A stretch of 64,000 nt of DNA from an uncultured Croceitalea sp. (GCA_947499565.1 CANMOV010000002.1:434001-498000); one strand, 5' to 3'. Shown: positions 53,165 to 61,724, counted from the stretch's first letter. The notes: generated by a model from the letters alone, not told the origin. Made by a program: numbers and translations.

Positions 53165-54065
53165 AAAACAGTTAATTTTTGTTTTAAGCATGTTTTTATT
53201 CATTGTGTTTAATGCTAATTCACAGGATTTGCTTAATATTTTGGAGAAGGAGGCGCCTAATACACCTTTGTATACCCAAGCAACATTTAAAGCGAACCGA
53301 ATACTTATAGGTCAATCTGTAGAAACCAGAAAAAAAGGGGTACTGGAATTTGTTTTAGGAACACGATATTGGAATATTCCTAATAATGATACTAGTCAAA
53401 GTTTTGGTGCGGATAGGTTTTCTGGTCATTTTGGTATGCAATACGCATTTACAGACAGGTTTACATTTGGAGCGGGGATTACATCTTTTGATGGTATTGT
53501 AAATGGTTTTGCTAAATACAGATTGGTAAGACAAACGGAAGACAATAAGGTTCCTTTAGGTATTACTTTAGTTCAAGGGGCATCTTACTTTTCTCGTGAT
53601 TTTGCAATTTTTTCGTTGCCGCAAAATTCTTCAGAAAGACTGGCTTATGCAACTCAGGTAATTTTAGCTAGAAAGTTTAATAGGAATTTGTCACTACAAC
53701 TTACTCCTACTTACATACATTCTGGGGTAAATCAACCTGTTCCAGATAAGAAAGACTTTTTTGCTCTGGGTTTTGGAGGTAGATATAAGCTAAGTAATCA
53801 CGTAACTATTGCATCTGAGTATGGATACCTATTTGGTAGAGATGAAGGCGAAGAAGGGTTTAATCTTTTCTCTTTAGGTGTTAATTGGGAAATAAGTGAC
53901 CTTATTATGCAGTTTTCAATGACCAATAGTAAGAGTTTTGATGATATTGCTAGTTATACACTAAACGCAAATAACTTTCATTTCCGTCCAGGAGGACTTC
54001 ACATTGGCGTTAACGCAACTTATGTGTTGCATTTAAAGAAAAGGAAACCAAGGCCTAGTGAATAG
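53154..54065 (+). CDS. DUF5777-type outer-membrane beta-barrel protein
   Basis: The start at 53154 (MKNRKQLIFVLSMFLFIVFNANSQ) gives a signal peptide and a 303-aa product; it overlaps the YceI gene by 11 nt. The mature part matches DUF5777 barrels: NRILIGQSVETRKKGVLEFVLGTRYWNI, FGMQYAFTDRFTFGAGITSFDGIVNGFAKYRLV, then alternating strands to TYVLHLKKRKPRPS. Its role is unknown; barrels of this kind are often encoded beside YceI proteins. It ends 8 nt from the convergent Cache-LytTR gene. Confidence 0.85.
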   Translation: MKNRKQLIFVLSMFLFIVFNANSQDLLNILEKEAPNTPLYTQATFKANRILIGQSVETRKKGVLEFVLGTRYWNIPNNDTSQSFGADRFSGHFGMQYAFTDRFTFGAGITSFDGIVNGFAKYRLVRQTEDNKVPLGITLVQGASYFSRDFAIFSLPQNSSERLAYATQVILARKFNRNLSLQLTPTYIHSGVNQPVPDKKDFFALGFGGRYKLSNHVTIASEYGYLFGRDEGEEGFNLFSLGVNWEISDLIMQFSMTNSKSFDDIASYTLNANNFHFRPGGLHIGVNATYVLHLKKRKPRPSE

Positions 54066-54073
54066 TCTCTTAG

Positions 54074-55198
54074 CTATAAATTCAGCCATTGTTTAAACTC
54101 TGCAGCTTTATTTTTACCTATAATGATATCAATATCAGAATTTGGCTTAACAACTATTTTAAGTTGATTGTTCCCATAGCGGATAATTTTTTCAATAGCG
54201 CCGATTGCAATAATAAATTGTCTGTTTGCTCTAAAAAATATGGTATTATCCAGTCCAGAGTATAACTCATCTAAGCTGCTATTTGTGGTGGATTGTTTTC
54301 CATTAATATCAAGCACGTAAGTAATTGTATTTTCCGTGTAGATATAGGCAACTTCATTTATGGCTACAGGGAGCAACTCATTTCTTCGGTAAGTAAGAAT
54401 TCTCTTTTTCTCTTTTTCTTTTATAACCTCCTCTGTTTTTATATGGGATTGCTTACTAACTTCCTTTTCTTGAGAAAGATTCTGATTCACTCTTTTTTGA
54501 TATGCACCTAAATCATTGTTAAGTTTAGCTAAATTGATAACCTCACTTTCTAAAGCCTCATTTTTCCGTTCTATTTTTTTCTCATACAAACTGCCAATTA
54601 ACCTAACGGTTATAACTGATGAAAGCACCATAACAAATCCCATAATACTAAAAATGGTGTAGAAACGATTTCGAACTTCTTTTAGTTGGGATGCTAGTTT
54701 TCCAACATTGGCATGGGCAGCTACAATCCAATCAGAATTTGGAACAGGATTAAGAAAGATAACTTCAGTCTTATCACGATTAGCTATGCCATAACTATCT
54801 TCAATTAAATCATAAAACTCATCAAAATTGACATCGGAATTCATTGATGAGGCAGAAGAATTTCCCTGAGGAATTTTAGATCCAACTTTTGTAATATCCG
54901 GGTGGCCTATTCTTTTTCCGGACCAGTCAAAAACTGTTATAAAACTGGTTTCGTTATTGGTATTTTGAATACTATTTTGAAGATTCTCTTGAATCTTTTG
55001 TGTTGGAATTTTAGCTTCAAATTGATTTCCTAATAAAGCAGCTATTTCTTTTGCCTCCCTTTTACTAGAAACTAATTGTGTGCTTAACATTTGTTCTCCA
55101 CTAAGCCGTACAAAATATTTTGCTGCTACGCCGCCTATGATTACGAAAAGAATAGTAATGGCTAAAAAGGTATATAAATAAAGTCTGTCTTTTCGCAT
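54074..55198 (-). CDS. Membrane-bound one-component regulator: extracellular Cache domain plus LytTR DNA-binding domain
   Basis: A 374-aa regulator without receiver or kinase domain. Order: N-terminal helix (LYTFLAITILFVIIGGVAAKYFV); a Cache-like periplasmic sensor (about 35-185; ITVFDWSGKRIGHPDITKVGSKI and PVPNSDWIVAAHAN); a second helix (about 190-210); a coiled coil (about 212-265); and a C-terminal LytTR domain (about 275-374; NEVAYIYTENTITYVLDI, FFRANRQFIIAIGAIEKI). Ligand binding outside would be passed directly to DNA at the membrane. It lies between two transcription units with matching phased repeats, its likely targets. Confidence 0.9.
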   Translation of the reverse strand: MRKDRLYLYTFLAITILFVIIGGVAAKYFVRLSGEQMLSTQLVSSKREAKEIAALLGNQFEAKIPTQKIQENLQNSIQNTNNETSFITVFDWSGKRIGHPDITKVGSKIPQGNSSASSMNSDVNFDEFYDLIEDSYGIANRDKTEVIFLNPVPNSDWIVAAHANVGKLASQLKEVRNRFYTIFSIMGFVMVLSSVITVRLIGSLYEKKIERKNEALESEVINLAKLNNDLGAYQKRVNQNLSQEKEVSKQSHIKTEEVIKEKEKKRILTYRRNELLPVAINEVAYIYTENTITYVLDINGKQSTTNSSLDELYSGLDNTIFFRANRQFIIAIGAIEKIIRYGNNQLKIVVKPNSDIDIIIGKNKAAEFKQWLNL

Positions 55199-55257
55199 AA
55201 TTTCTATTTTTTAAGAATAGCAAGGCATAAATATAAGCATGGTTGTTTTAATCATTC

Positions 55258-55275
55258 CATATGTCGAAGCATATG
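55258..55275. repeat. Short palindrome in the Cache-LytTR/lipoprotein intergenic region
   Basis: CATATG occurs at 55258-55263 and 55270-55275, separated by TCGAAG. It lies 60 nt upstream of the Cache-LytTR start codon. Its role is unknown. Confidence 0.35.
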
Positions 55276-55348
55276 GGTAAGATTTACATGAAATTTTCCA
55301 AAGTAGTTGCTGCATAGGCTTTAGGGAAAACAAATTATGCAATTACTA

Positions 55349-55380
55349 ATTCCGTTTTAAAGCCTAAAATTCCGTTTCAC
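55349..55380 (+). promoter_or_regulatory. Phased direct repeats upstream of the 55462 lipoprotein (candidate LytTR site)
   Basis: ATTCCGTTTTAA (55349-55360) and ATTCCGTTTCAC (55369-55380) repeat with a 20-bp period and share the spacer end CTAAA with the block at 52018-52049. The region lies between the divergent Cache-LytTR and lipoprotein genes. Confidence 0.7.
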
Positions 55381-55414
55381 ACAGTTTCCTTAATACGTAC
55401 AAGGCTTTTGATAG

Positions 55415-55422
55415 TTCATTTG
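55415..55422 (+). promoter_or_regulatory. -7-like box TTCATTTG of the 55462 lipoprotein gene
   Basis: Identical to the box at 52084 and placed at the same 66-bp distance from the start of the repeat block. The ATG follows 39 nt after the box. No clear -33 element is present. Confidence 0.55.
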
Positions 55423-55461
55423 CATCACAAACAAATATTTAAATCTAAAATATAAATTATC

Positions 55462-58305
55462 ATGAAAAAGAATTTTTTAAAAATGGCAGCGCTATCATTT
55501 CTTGTGCTAGCATGTTCAGAAGATGACACAATTCCGGAAGTACCTCCAGTAGATCCACCGGTAGCTACCGAAGCTTCTGTAGTATTAAATGAAGTTGAAT
55601 ATTTAGGTAATAGAGTGGAGATTTTTAATAACGGAGATGTTGTTGTAGATCTTGAAAACTATTTCTTATGTCTTGCACCAGGTACATACAGACAGATAGG
55701 TGCACTAGAAACTGAAGGCAATTTACAGTTAGGAGTTGGAGAATACCTAAGTGTTTCTTACGATATGCCAAATGAAAATGGAGGTTTAGGGTTATACATT
55801 AATAACTCTGGCTTTGGAGACGCAGCAAACATTGCAGATTTTGTGCAATGGGGAGCCGCTGGAGCAGTTAGAGAAAGCGTGGCAGTTACTGCTGGACTTT
55901 GGACTGCTGGAGAATTTGTTCCAGTAATGGGGAACGAAAATTACAGTATTGTTTATGATGGTGAAGGTAATGGCGCAGCTAACTGGGCTGAGACTACAAC
56001 TGTAACTATTGGTGCAGAGAACGTACTTACAGTACCTGAAGAAATGAGAAGGTCTATTGTTTTTAATGAAGTACAGTTTGGTAACCTTAATCAAGTAGAG
56101 ATTTATAATAATGGAGATGTTACTGTAGATTTAAGTTCGTATTGGTTATGTCTAGGTCCTGGAAGATATGCACAAATAGGTGGTCTTACACCTGTAAGTG
56201 GAACTGCAGAATTACCTGCTGGCGAATTTTTGGTATTACCATTTAATATGGATGATGCTGATGGTCTAGGTCTTTACTCAACAAATTCGTTTACTAGCTC
56301 AGATGCTATTGTAGATTTCGTACAATGGGGAGCAGCTGGTAGTCCAAGAGAAAATGTAGCTGTAGAAGCAGGTATTTGGACTGCAGGCGATTTTGTTCCT
56401 GCTGTAGGGCAATCTGCAAGTATTGAATATGATGGTGAAGGTGATGCTTCAACGGATTGGGCAGAAGAAGCTATTCCATCTTTGGGAGAGCCAAATGATG
56501 CAACAGCTAGAACAACAACATTCAGAGTTACGCTAACCAACGCTGCCGAAATCTTTAATGTTCACACTTTTAGTGAACGTATTAGAAACTCAGTGAACGA
56601 AGGCCCTGGAACTTTGAACCAAAACGGAGATCAGTACCAAATTCAATTCCAAGCAGTTCCTGGTACAAAGATTACACCGATTACGATGATGGGGAATAGT
56701 AACGACTGGTTTTTGGCTCCTGAAGATTTAGCGGGTATTCCACTTTGGAATGACAACGGTCAACCATTAAATGGAGTTGATATTGCAAGTGAATTGGTTC
56801 TTTATGATTTGGGTACTGAGGCAGACAATATTCCTTCTGCATTCCCTCCTGCTGGTGCAAATGTTGGTGATGCGGATTCTAACAGTACTATTCGCTTGGT
56901 AGATAGAGGCGGTAGGAGAGGAGATACCTATATGACTGCTGTATTAGATTACGCAGAAGGCACTAATGAAGGTGGTACATTTACGCTTACTATTGAAGCT
57001 GTAATGACTCCACAGGCAGCTCCTGATCGTGGTGCTATTCTTAGCGAAGTGCAATATCAAGGTACTGATTATGTAGAAATCTTAAATACAAGCTCATCAA
57101 CGATAGATTTAAACAATTACTGGTTGTGCCTTGGTCCAGGTAGATATGCTAGAATAGGAACACTTACTCCTGTAAACGGTACTATTGACTTACCTGCAGG
57201 TGAAGCTGTAACATTGCCTTTTACAATGGGAGACGCGGAAGGATTGGGTCTATATAATACCAACTCCTTCACAGATGCAAACGCAATGGCAGATTTTGTA
57301 CAATGGGGTGAAGCCGGAAGTGCAAGAGAGAATGTAGCAGTATCAGCTGGTCTTTGGACTGCTGGTGACTTTTTGCCAACAGTTGCGGCATCAACAAACA
57401 GTATCATTTCTAATGGTATTGCTTCTGGTCGTGATAATTGGACTGAAACTGCACGACCTTCATTCGGTTCACCAAATGGAATAGGTGCTTTTAACAACGG
57501 TTTTGTTGTAACTCCAGGTATTGTTGCATTACATGCTAATAATGCTCCGTTATTTGATTTAGATGAAACTGATAGAGGTGAAGGTCTTGAAGCAATTGCT
57601 GAAGATGGTATGCCAGGAGAATTGTTCGACTTTTACAGAGAGCAAGGTGGTAGCGGATTCTTACGTTTAACTTCTACGAGAACTGTTTTCTCCCCAGGTG
57701 TAGCATACGCTTTTAATGGTGAAAGAGACCCATTTGTACTGCAAGGTGAAGTAAACAACCCTACAAATGGTCTTGAAGAAATAGCTGAAGATGGCAATAA
57801 CGCTGTAGCTCTTGATTACTTGACTAATCTTGGTATTCCAGTAGCAGCTAGTGACCAGACTTCAAATGTTGGTCCAGGTGAAAGCTTAACATTTACATTA
57901 ACAGTACCAGAAGGACAAGATTTTAAATTAGGTTTCGCAACGATGTTTGTAGATACCAACGACTGGTTTATAGCATACAACAATGCTGGTTTCCCATTAT
58001 GGGATGAAAACGGTACACCGGCTTCTGGTTTTGGAGCAAGTGAGAAATCGTACTTATTCGATTCAGGAACTGAGATTGACCAAATTACTGGATTTGGCGC
58101 TGATCAAGCTCCAAGACAAGGTGCACAAGGCACGGGTGCTGCAGATCCAAACAATCTTGTAAGAAGAGTAGGGCCTAGTTCAGGTACTTTCTTAACGGAC
58201 GTACAATTTGGTAAAGGAGCTTATGACAACTCAGCTGGTGTTGTTTACGTTGGAGACCCAAGAGGAGGTTATAATGTTATTAGAGTAGAAATCCAGCCTC
58301 AATAG
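55462..58305 (+). CDS. Large lipoprotein with three lamin-tail-like and two spondin-N-like domains
   Basis: A 947-aa surface lipoprotein (lipobox SFLVLAC, then an acidic proline-rich linker). Three lamin-tail-type domains are near-identical repeats, each with VVLNEVEYLGN/ILSEVQYQG, NNYWLCLGPGRYAxIG, an AGE-type turn, GLGLYNTNSF and ADFVQWG. They cover about residues 38-190, 200-350 and 523-675. Spondin-N-like domains follow the second and third (FRVTLTNAAEIFNVHTFSERI and FVVTPGIVALHANNAPLF), both with an NDWF...P.FPLWDENG/IPLWNDNG core. Spondin domains bind calcium, so adhesion is plausible. It is probably controlled by the neighbouring Cache-LytTR protein. Confidence 0.85.
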   Translation: MKKNFLKMAALSFLVLACSEDDTIPEVPPVDPPVATEASVVLNEVEYLGNRVEIFNNGDVVVDLENYFLCLAPGTYRQIGALETEGNLQLGVGEYLSVSYDMPNENGGLGLYINNSGFGDAANIADFVQWGAAGAVRESVAVTAGLWTAGEFVPVMGNENYSIVYDGEGNGAANWAETTTVTIGAENVLTVPEEMRRSIVFNEVQFGNLNQVEIYNNGDVTVDLSSYWLCLGPGRYAQIGGLTPVSGTAELPAGEFLVLPFNMDDADGLGLYSTNSFTSSDAIVDFVQWGAAGSPRENVAVEAGIWTAGDFVPAVGQSASIEYDGEGDASTDWAEEAIPSLGEPNDATARTTTFRVTLTNAAEIFNVHTFSERIRNSVNEGPGTLNQNGDQYQIQFQAVPGTKITPITMMGNSNDWFLAPEDLAGIPLWNDNGQPLNGVDIASELVLYDLGTEADNIPSAFPPAGANVGDADSNSTIRLVDRGGRRGDTYMTAVLDYAEGTNEGGTFTLTIEAVMTPQAAPDRGAILSEVQYQGTDYVEILNTSSSTIDLNNYWLCLGPGRYARIGTLTPVNGTIDLPAGEAVTLPFTMGDAEGLGLYNTNSFTDANAMADFVQWGEAGSARENVAVSAGLWTAGDFLPTVAASTNSIISNGIASGRDNWTETARPSFGSPNGIGAFNNGFVVTPGIVALHANNAPLFDLDETDRGEGLEAIAEDGMPGELFDFYREQGGSGFLRLTSTRTVFSPGVAYAFNGERDPFVLQGEVNNPTNGLEEIAEDGNNAVALDYLTNLGIPVAASDQTSNVGPGESLTFTLTVPEGQDFKLGFATMFVDTNDWFIAYNNAGFPLWDENGTPASGFGASEKSYLFDSGTEIDQITGFGADQAPRQGAQGTGAADPNNLVRRVGPSSGTFLTDVQFGKGAYDNSAGVVYVGDPRGGYNVIRVEIQPQ

Positions 58306-58334
58306 ATTTTGCAAATAGTGTTTTTTGGTTGAGA

Positions 58335-58369
58335 AAGTCGGGAAGGTTATATCTTCTCGGCTTTTTTTT
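58335..58369 (+). terminator. Rho-independent terminator after the lipoprotein gene
   Basis: AAGTCGGGAAG (58335-58345) pairs with CTTCTCGGCTT (58353-58363) around a 7-nt loop and is followed by a T run. Confidence 0.85.
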
Positions 58370-58709
58370 ATACAGTAAAATTAGTGTATCAATTGTACCA
58401 TACTAAATGCCTACATCAAAAACTTTTTTTTAGAATCAAATCTTACCATTTAGAATTAATTATTTCCATCGGTTTATATACAACTACAATACAAATCGTA
58501 CACTATTTCTTACAGAATATACAATAGAAGTCCTAATCAAAGGCTATACTTTGTAATTTGATACATGATTAAGACAGTACCTATCCTATGCTCCTAATTT
58601 TTAGGTAGTACAATCTTCCCCTATGTAAAGGTATTTTCTACTGTTCTCCCAGAAACATATTTATTTTAAATCTGCTGTGTACACTTTATACAGTACAAAA
58701 ACGAGTATT
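58370..58709. other. AT-rich intergenic region without recognised gene
   Basis: About 340 nt between the terminator and the Bor-like gene. I see no convincing ORF, RNA or exact TAnnTTTG promoter. It contains several TGTA/TACA-type words (58505-58530 and 58670-58700), which may include the promoter of the five-gene operon, but no motif is clear. Confidence 0.5.
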
Positions 58710-59066
58710 ATGAATTTAAAAAAATACCTGTTACCGTTCGTACTCTTATTGTTTTTAGTACTCCTTTTGTTTCAATCTTGCTACTCGGTAAGGCTTGCTA
58801 GTACTTCTGGGACACCCAACCCTGCAGCACCTATGGTACGCGATGATTATTACAGAGCTGTTGAGGTAACCGAATTAGATACTGTAATTACCATTGGTGT
58901 GGAGAATAAAGATTTTACCTACCTCATTAAAGTAACAGATTTATGTCCTACAGGTAAACTACATACCGTAGAATATAAGAATACGTTTGGAGCTTTGTTA
59001 TTAAGCGCGGTCACTTTTGGCCGCAAGCGAAAAGTTAAGATTAAGTATGTCTGCATGAAAGAATAA
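58710..59066 (+). CDS. Bor-like small lipoprotein
   Basis: The ATG at 58710 gives a 118-aa lipoprotein (LLFLVLLLFQSC lipobox). The C-terminal half resembles the Bor family of phage lambda: a Cys, then HTVEYKNTFGALLLSAVTFGRKRKVKIKYVC, matching the pattern C...vE..tF...LL..iTfG......v.Y.C. Bor is a lysogeny-expressed lipoprotein linked to serum resistance in Escherichia coli; no such role can be assumed here. It is the first gene of a tight five-gene operon, with a 10-nt gap to the FAD oxidase gene. The family link is from pattern similarity only. Confidence 0.6.
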   Translation: MNLKKYLLPFVLLLFLVLLLFQSCYSVRLASTSGTPNPAAPMVRDDYYRAVEVTELDTVITIGVENKDFTYLIKVTDLCPTGKLHTVEYKNTFGALLLSAVTFGRKRKVKIKYVCMKE

Positions 59067-59076
59067 AACAAAAGAG

Positions 59077-60675
59077 ATGGCCAAAACAACAAAACTCACG
59101 CTAAGCGAATGGGACACGCTCCATAACAATGGACCCTTTCCACTAAAAATTTTGTACAAGACCAAATTAGAGTCACCGGCGTTAATGTCTTCAGATTTAG
59201 ACAGGTATAATGATGCAGCGCAGGAAATACAAAGTCTTATTACTGAGGCAAAGAATAAAAACGAAGGCTTTAGGGCTTATGGTTCTGCTTGGTCTATGTC
59301 TAAAATAGCGCATCAAAAGGATCGTATGCATTTTAATGCTCATATGAACACCTACTTTTCATTCAGAAATCAAGATTTGCATGCACTATCTAGTTATAAG
59401 GCTGAAAACCTGTTCCTTTTTCAATGTGGTAATGTAGTCAAAGAAATCTCAGAGAAACTAGCTGGGCATGGTAAATCACTAAAGGCCTCAGGAGCCAGTA
59501 ATGGCCAGACCATAGCAGGCTGTATATCAACAGGTGTTCATGGCTCTGGAATTAATGTAGGTTCAGTTCAAGATTATGTAGTGGGTTTAAACCTAATTAT
59601 TGGCCCAAATCCAGGAGATATTGTGTATTTGGAACGCGATTCAAAGCCAGCCCTTAATAATGTCTTTGTACAAAAACTACGGTCAAGGGTAATCCGTAAT
59701 GATGGATTGTTTAATGCTGCTCTGGTAGGTCTGGGCTCTTTTGGATTTATCCATGGTGTGGTTATTGAAGCGCAAAACCTATTCTTATTAAAACGGTATG
59801 TAAAAGAGCTCAAAAAGGACAAAGCTATTGAACTAGCTCAAAAACAAAATTTTAAAGACTTTGACGGTATCCCAGAAGAAGTAAAAAGTAATGGAGAAGC
59901 CAATCTTCCATATCATTTTAAGGTATTCGTTAATCAGTATAAGGATAACGGAAAGTATGTAGTAGAATTTATGTACAAGAAACCGTATAAATTAAATTAT
60001 CCAGACCCATTTCCCATAATTAAAAAATCGCTTTATAGAGATTTAATAAATCTTGTGGTAGGAATAGGTGCTGCTGTACCTGCGAGTATCCCTGTATTTA
60101 TTAATTTACTTAAGAACTCTATTCTTCCAAAGGTTGATGAAGTATCTATAGGAACATTGGCCGAAACATTTTGGGATGCACCTTATCAAGGCCCCGCTTT
60201 CGCCATTTCATTTGGTGTAAGCCATACCAATGGAGAAAAGGCCTTAAAAATACTCTCTAAGGTTAGTATAGATGAAGGTCCAGTACCAGGAATCTTTGCG
60301 ATGCGATTTATTAAAAAATCTGATGCAACACTATCCTTTGCACGCTTTCCCATTACCTGTATGATTGAGATTGACGGGGTTTTATGGAACGAAAAAAAGA
60401 AGTTAGGTACGCTCAATGGCTTATCTAAAAAAATGATTGAGGCTTTGCAAAATGCTGCTATTCCTTTTACAATGCACTGGGGTAAAAATGCAGATTGGAA
60501 GTTTTCGGGCTTGGTAAATCATATGTATGGCGCGGATGCTAAAACGTGGCGAAAGTACCGCTGTTCTTTACTTTCAGACGATATGCAAAAATTATTTTCC
60601 AATGCCTTTTTAAAAGAAGTTAAGCTCGATAAAAAAGAACCTAGTGACCCACAATTGATTCAATCTCTTTTGTAG
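59077..60675 (+). CDS. FAD-binding oxidoreductase of the VAO/aldonolactone-oxidase type
   Basis: A 532-aa flavoprotein. The FAD domain shows RAYGSAWSMSKIA, FQCGNVVKEISEKLAGHGKSLKASGASNGQTIAGCISTGVHGSG and GLGSFGFIHGVVIEAQ. The C-terminal part ends with PFTMHWGKNADW, like the HW.K motif of sugar-lactone and alditol oxidases. In those enzymes the first motif reads GxxHS, with His covalently holding FAD; here Trp72 replaces it, so FAD is probably non-covalent. No signal peptide is seen. It would oxidise an alcohol or lactone with oxygen or another acceptor. The genes around it give no substrate. Confidence 0.85.
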   Translation: MAKTTKLTLSEWDTLHNNGPFPLKILYKTKLESPALMSSDLDRYNDAAQEIQSLITEAKNKNEGFRAYGSAWSMSKIAHQKDRMHFNAHMNTYFSFRNQDLHALSSYKAENLFLFQCGNVVKEISEKLAGHGKSLKASGASNGQTIAGCISTGVHGSGINVGSVQDYVVGLNLIIGPNPGDIVYLERDSKPALNNVFVQKLRSRVIRNDGLFNAALVGLGSFGFIHGVVIEAQNLFLLKRYVKELKKDKAIELAQKQNFKDFDGIPEEVKSNGEANLPYHFKVFVNQYKDNGKYVVEFMYKKPYKLNYPDPFPIIKKSLYRDLINLVVGIGAAVPASIPVFINLLKNSILPKVDEVSIGTLAETFWDAPYQGPAFAISFGVSHTNGEKALKILSKVSIDEGPVPGIFAMRFIKKSDATLSFARFPITCMIEIDGVLWNEKKKLGTLNGLSKKMIEALQNAAIPFTMHWGKNADWKFSGLVNHMYGADAKTWRKYRCSLLSDDMQKLFSNAFLKEVKLDKKEPSDPQLIQSLL

Positions 60676-60697
60676 TAACACCTCAAACGCTTAAAAT

Positions 60698-60889
60698 ATG
60701 ATGAAGAAATCACGATTAGAACTAGAATACGAGTTAAAGCTAACCAAGAAAATATTGGAACGAATTATAGAACTGAATAAAGACAAAGATCTAAAAACCC
60801 CAGATGAAAATGAAATCGATGCGATAGAGGATAGCCTAAGAAAAGAATTGGAACGTGAATACCCCAAGTATAAAATTCAGAAAAAATAA
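60698..60889 (+). CDS. Small charged helical protein of unknown function
   Basis: A 63-aa protein made almost wholly of charged helix: LELEYELKLTKKILERIIELNKDKDLKTPDENEIDAIEDSLRKELEREYPKYK. It is probably a short coiled coil. It starts 22 nt after the FAD oxidase gene and ends 4 nt before the next gene, so it is cotranscribed. I do not recognise the family. Confidence 0.65.
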   Translation: MMKKSRLELEYELKLTKKILERIIELNKDKDLKTPDENEIDAIEDSLRKELEREYPKYKIQKK

Positions 60890-60893
60890 TGCC

Positions 60894-61205
60894 ATGAGTA
60901 CGGACAATATATTATCCAATTTAGGACAGCGGATAGAAAACATTGTAATTAAGCAAAGTGCAGATGAAAAACGAGAAAAGAATAGGGGGGTCCTCGCAAT
61001 GGTTTTTGTGATACTCTTTTTCTGCGTCATATTCGTAACCTTTATTATTGGGTATGCAACTGATGGTTTTGAAACTAATGATTACAAAGACTTGCTAACT
61101 ACGGTTTCTTCAATTCTATCAGGACCACTTGGGTTTATCATTGGGTTTTATTTTAAGGAACGACAAGAAAGCGTTAGTAATACTGATGAAAGAGTAGCGG
61201 AATAA
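60894..61205 (+). CDS. Small two-helix membrane protein of unknown function
   Basis: The ATG at 60894 follows the previous stop by 4 nt and gives 103 aa. An amphipathic start (MSTDNILSNLGQRIENIVIKQSADEKREKNR) leads to one long helix (GVLAMVFVILFFCVIFVTFIIGYA), a polar loop, and a second hydrophobic segment (LTTVSSILSGPLGFIIGFYF) with a charged tail. It resembles small membrane proteins with a C-terminal GFIIGFYFKE segment, but no function is known to me. It is the fourth gene of the five-gene operon. Confidence 0.65.
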   Translation: MSTDNILSNLGQRIENIVIKQSADEKREKNRGVLAMVFVILFFCVIFVTFIIGYATDGFETNDYKDLLTTVSSILSGPLGFIIGFYFKERQESVSNTDERVAE

Positions 61206-61223
61206 AAATTAATAACAAGCGGT

Positions 61224-61649
61224 ATGGAAAACATGAATCTAAAAGATATTGTGGTTAGTATACGAGAGGTATGTTTAATAATAGTCTTTGTATTATTACT
61301 AGTCGTTCCTAAATGGGTAGATGAACGCCTTAAAGATGCAGGATTTAGGTCTTTAGATTTGGGAATTGCACAATGGGAAAATACGATTGAGGAATCCAAA
61401 AAGGAAGTGGAAGTTGTAAAACAAACTACTGAAACTACACAGCAACGATTACACGAAATTTCAACTAAGCTTGAAAACCTTACTACCAATGTTAATAATC
61501 CAGCAATGCTAAGACGTGAGGTTAAAGCGTTAAAAGTGCAAGTAGATAAGTCAGAATTAGAGTTAAATACTTCTAAAATAGAACTGCAAAAAAGCTTAAG
61601 TAATCATGATGTTTTATTGAAAGACATTAAATCAAAAAAACTCAATTAA
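61224..61649 (+). CDS. Membrane-anchored coiled-coil protein of unknown function
   Basis: A 141-aa protein with one N-terminal helix (VCLIIVFVLLLVVPKWV), then LGIAQWENTIEESKKEVEVVKQTTETTQQRLHEISTKLENLTTNV and RREVKALKVQVDKSELELNTSKIELQKSL in overlapping form, a long coiled coil likely to oligomerise. It lies 18 nt after the two-helix membrane protein gene and ends the operon, 75 nt from the convergent HxlR gene. With its neighbours it may form a membrane assembly with the flavoprotein; this is inference from gene order. Confidence 0.65.
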   Translation: MENMNLKDIVVSIREVCLIIVFVLLLVVPKWVDERLKDAGFRSLDLGIAQWENTIEESKKEVEVVKQTTETTQQRLHEISTKLENLTTNVNNPAMLRREVKALKVQVDKSELELNTSKIELQKSLSNHDVLLKDIKSKKLN

Positions 61650-61724
61650 AAATGATTAAACACTTTTTATGTGACTACGCAGGAAGGAAAAATAATATGT
61701 GTGGAATGGGAAATAATATCTTAA

